A stretch of DNA of 5,170 nt, from assembly GCA_021821225.1 (NCBI GenBank), contig JAKACR010000221.1:1-5170 (forward strand), given 5' to 3'. The translations under genes were made by a program, and so were the position numbers. The notes under the pieces are model-generated. The model worked only from the letters and a program-made list of their open reading frames with translations, made no database searches and was not told where the DNA came from. The stretch comes from Bacillota bacterium. Lineage in GTDB: Bacteria > Bacillota > Bacilli > Alicyclobacillales > SLC66. Below are positions 4,180-5,170 of the stretch, one piece after another; the first letter of the stretch is position 1, and each line of letters begins with the position of its first letter.

Positions 4180-5170
4180 ATGCAGACGAGTGCCCATCAG
4201 CCCGTCGCAGATGGACTGGATGCCGTCCGAAGCGTGGACCGCGAGGTGGCGGACCTGCTGGCGGCGGAGAATGACCGCCAGCAGACGGCCATCTGCCTGA
4301 TTCCGTCGGAAAACTACGCCTCCGCGGCCGTTCGCCAGGCGCTATCCTCCACACTGACAAACAAGTACGCCGAGGGTTATCCACACGTGTGGACAGACGG
4401 CGACCGTGTGGAGAAAAACGGCCGCTACTACCAGGGGCAGGCGAACACCAACGCCATCGAACGCCTCGCCATCCGGCGGACGCTCGAATTGTTCACACCT
4501 GACCCCGCCGGCTACCACGCCAACGTGCAGCCGCTGTCCGGCGCCCCCGCCAATCTGGCCGTATTGAACGCGATCCTCCGGCCGGGCGATGTGTTCATGG
4601 GCATGAAACTCGCCCACGGCGGACACCTGACACACGGCCACGACGTGACCGTCACGGGGAAATACTACAGAGCGGTCCAGTACGGACTCGACGAATCCGG
4701 CGCCATCGACTACGAGGAATTGGAACGCCTCGCGCTTTCCGCGCAGCCGAAGCTCATCTTCTGCGGCGCGACGGCTTACCCGCTGCAGATCGACTTTGAA
4801 CGGATCGGCCGGACGGCTCGCCGGGCCGGCGCCGTGCTCGTGGCGGATGTCGCGCACATCGCGGGCCTGTGCGTGACAGGACAGCATCCGCACCCGTTTC
4901 CGCACGCGGACATCGTCACGACGACCACGCACAAGATTCTGCGCGGCCCGCGCGGCGGTTTGATCGTGAGCAAAAAAGAGTTCGGCCCAGCGATCGACCG
5001 TTCGGTATTCCCCGGCCTGCAGGGCGGCCCGCACATGAACTCGGTCGCCGCCATCGCCGTCGCGCTGAAAGAAGCGGCGGGCGACGCCTACCGCACCTAC
5101 GCGGCCCAGGTCGTCGCAAACGCCCGCGAATTGGCGCAAGCGCTCGAAAGCGAAGGATTTCGCCTTGTCG
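4180..5170 (+). CDS. glyA: Divergent serine hydroxymethyltransferase (glycine hydroxymethyltransferase); 3' end outside window
   Basis: The first 330 codons are present, frame open to the window edge. It is a PLP-dependent fold-type I enzyme of the SHMT family, which converts serine and tetrahydrofolate to glycine and 5,10-methylene-tetrahydrofolate. Landmarks are L-I-P-S-E-N-Y (for the usual L-I-A-S-E-N), T-N-K-Y-A-E-G-Y-P68, R82-Y-Y, A-N-V-Q-P-L-S-G, H-G-G-H-L-T-H-G, the PLP aspartate D223-V-A-H226-I-A-G, and T-T-T-T-H-K252, the Schiff-base lysine, then R-G-P-R-G-G. Two differences stand out: 13 residues (H69-G81) between EGYP and RYY where standard GlyA has about two, and Q-P-L-S-G for Q-P-H-S-G. 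Active-site residues are kept, so it should be a working SHMT-like enzyme. ATG 4180 follows AAAGGGGTGG; an in-frame ATG at 4141 would add 13 residues with a weaker site. The upstream ZTP riboswitch supports a folate role. Confidence 0.9.
   Translation, partial: MQTSAHQPVADGLDAVRSVDREVADLLAAENDRQQTAICLIPSENYASAAVRQALSSTLTNKYAEGYPHVWTDGDRVEKNGRYYQGQANTNAIERLAIRRTLELFTPDPAGYHANVQPLSGAPANLAVLNAILRPGDVFMGMKLAHGGHLTHGHDVTVTGKYYRAVQYGLDESGAIDYEELERLALSAQPKLIFCGATAYPLQIDFERIGRTARRAGAVLVADVAHIAGLCVTGQHPHPFPHADIVTTTTHKILRGPRGGLIVSKKEFGPAIDRSVFPGLQGGPHMNSVAAIAVALKEAAGDAYRTYAAQVVANARELAQALESEGFRLV

Noticed and set aside
4342..5139. Minus-strand reading frame of 265 codons opposite glyA
   Set aside because: The opposite strand encodes a clear SHMT with conserved active-site motifs; this frame is a high-GC shadow.

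Overview
The window looks like chromosome of a GC-rich, Gram-positive Bacillota, plausibly in or near Alicyclobacillaceae. That placement is inference. It rests on the YerC/YecD and Zur families, a 482-residue type-3 prolyl-tRNA synthetase, strong Bacillus-type ribosome binding sites (AGGAGG, GGAGGGG) and short AT-rich promoter islands in GC-rich DNA. There are seven protein genes, two of them cut by the window ends. No mobile element, CRISPR array, rRNA or tRNA is visible.

Minus-strand half (1-1591). Reading leftward from 1591: a 68-residue XRE-type DNA-binding protein, a Fur-family regulator of the Zur type, and a YerC/YecD (TrpR-like) regulator whose ribosome binding site contains the zur stop codon. 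After about 140 bases without a gene comes a secreted protein, probably a SIMPL (DUF541) domain protein, running off the left end. Its 5' leader can fold as a compact three-way junction ending at the ribosome binding site.

Plus-strand half (1624-5170). proS is divergent from the small XRE gene across an AT-rich region with a paired 8-base repeat. An 11-bp inverted repeat in the proS leader covers its Shine-Dalgarno sequence. Next comes a second XRE regulator (172 aa) behind a strong promoter wrapped in three TTACAC half-sites. Overlapping the end of that gene is a promoter for a leader of about 260 nt carrying a recognisable ZTP (pfl) riboswitch, two further hairpins and an intrinsic terminator. 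The leader precedes a divergent serine hydroxymethyltransferase (glyA type) that runs off the right end.

How it fits together: the best-supported unit is riboswitch plus SHMT. ZTP/ZMP accumulates when 10-formyl-tetrahydrofolate is short, and SHMT feeds one-carbon units into tetrahydrofolate, so an ON switch here is physiologically sensible. Four of the seven genes are DNA-binding regulators, and several leaders show RNA or operator structure. The proS, zur and SIMPL leader structures are candidates seen by eye, not established elements.
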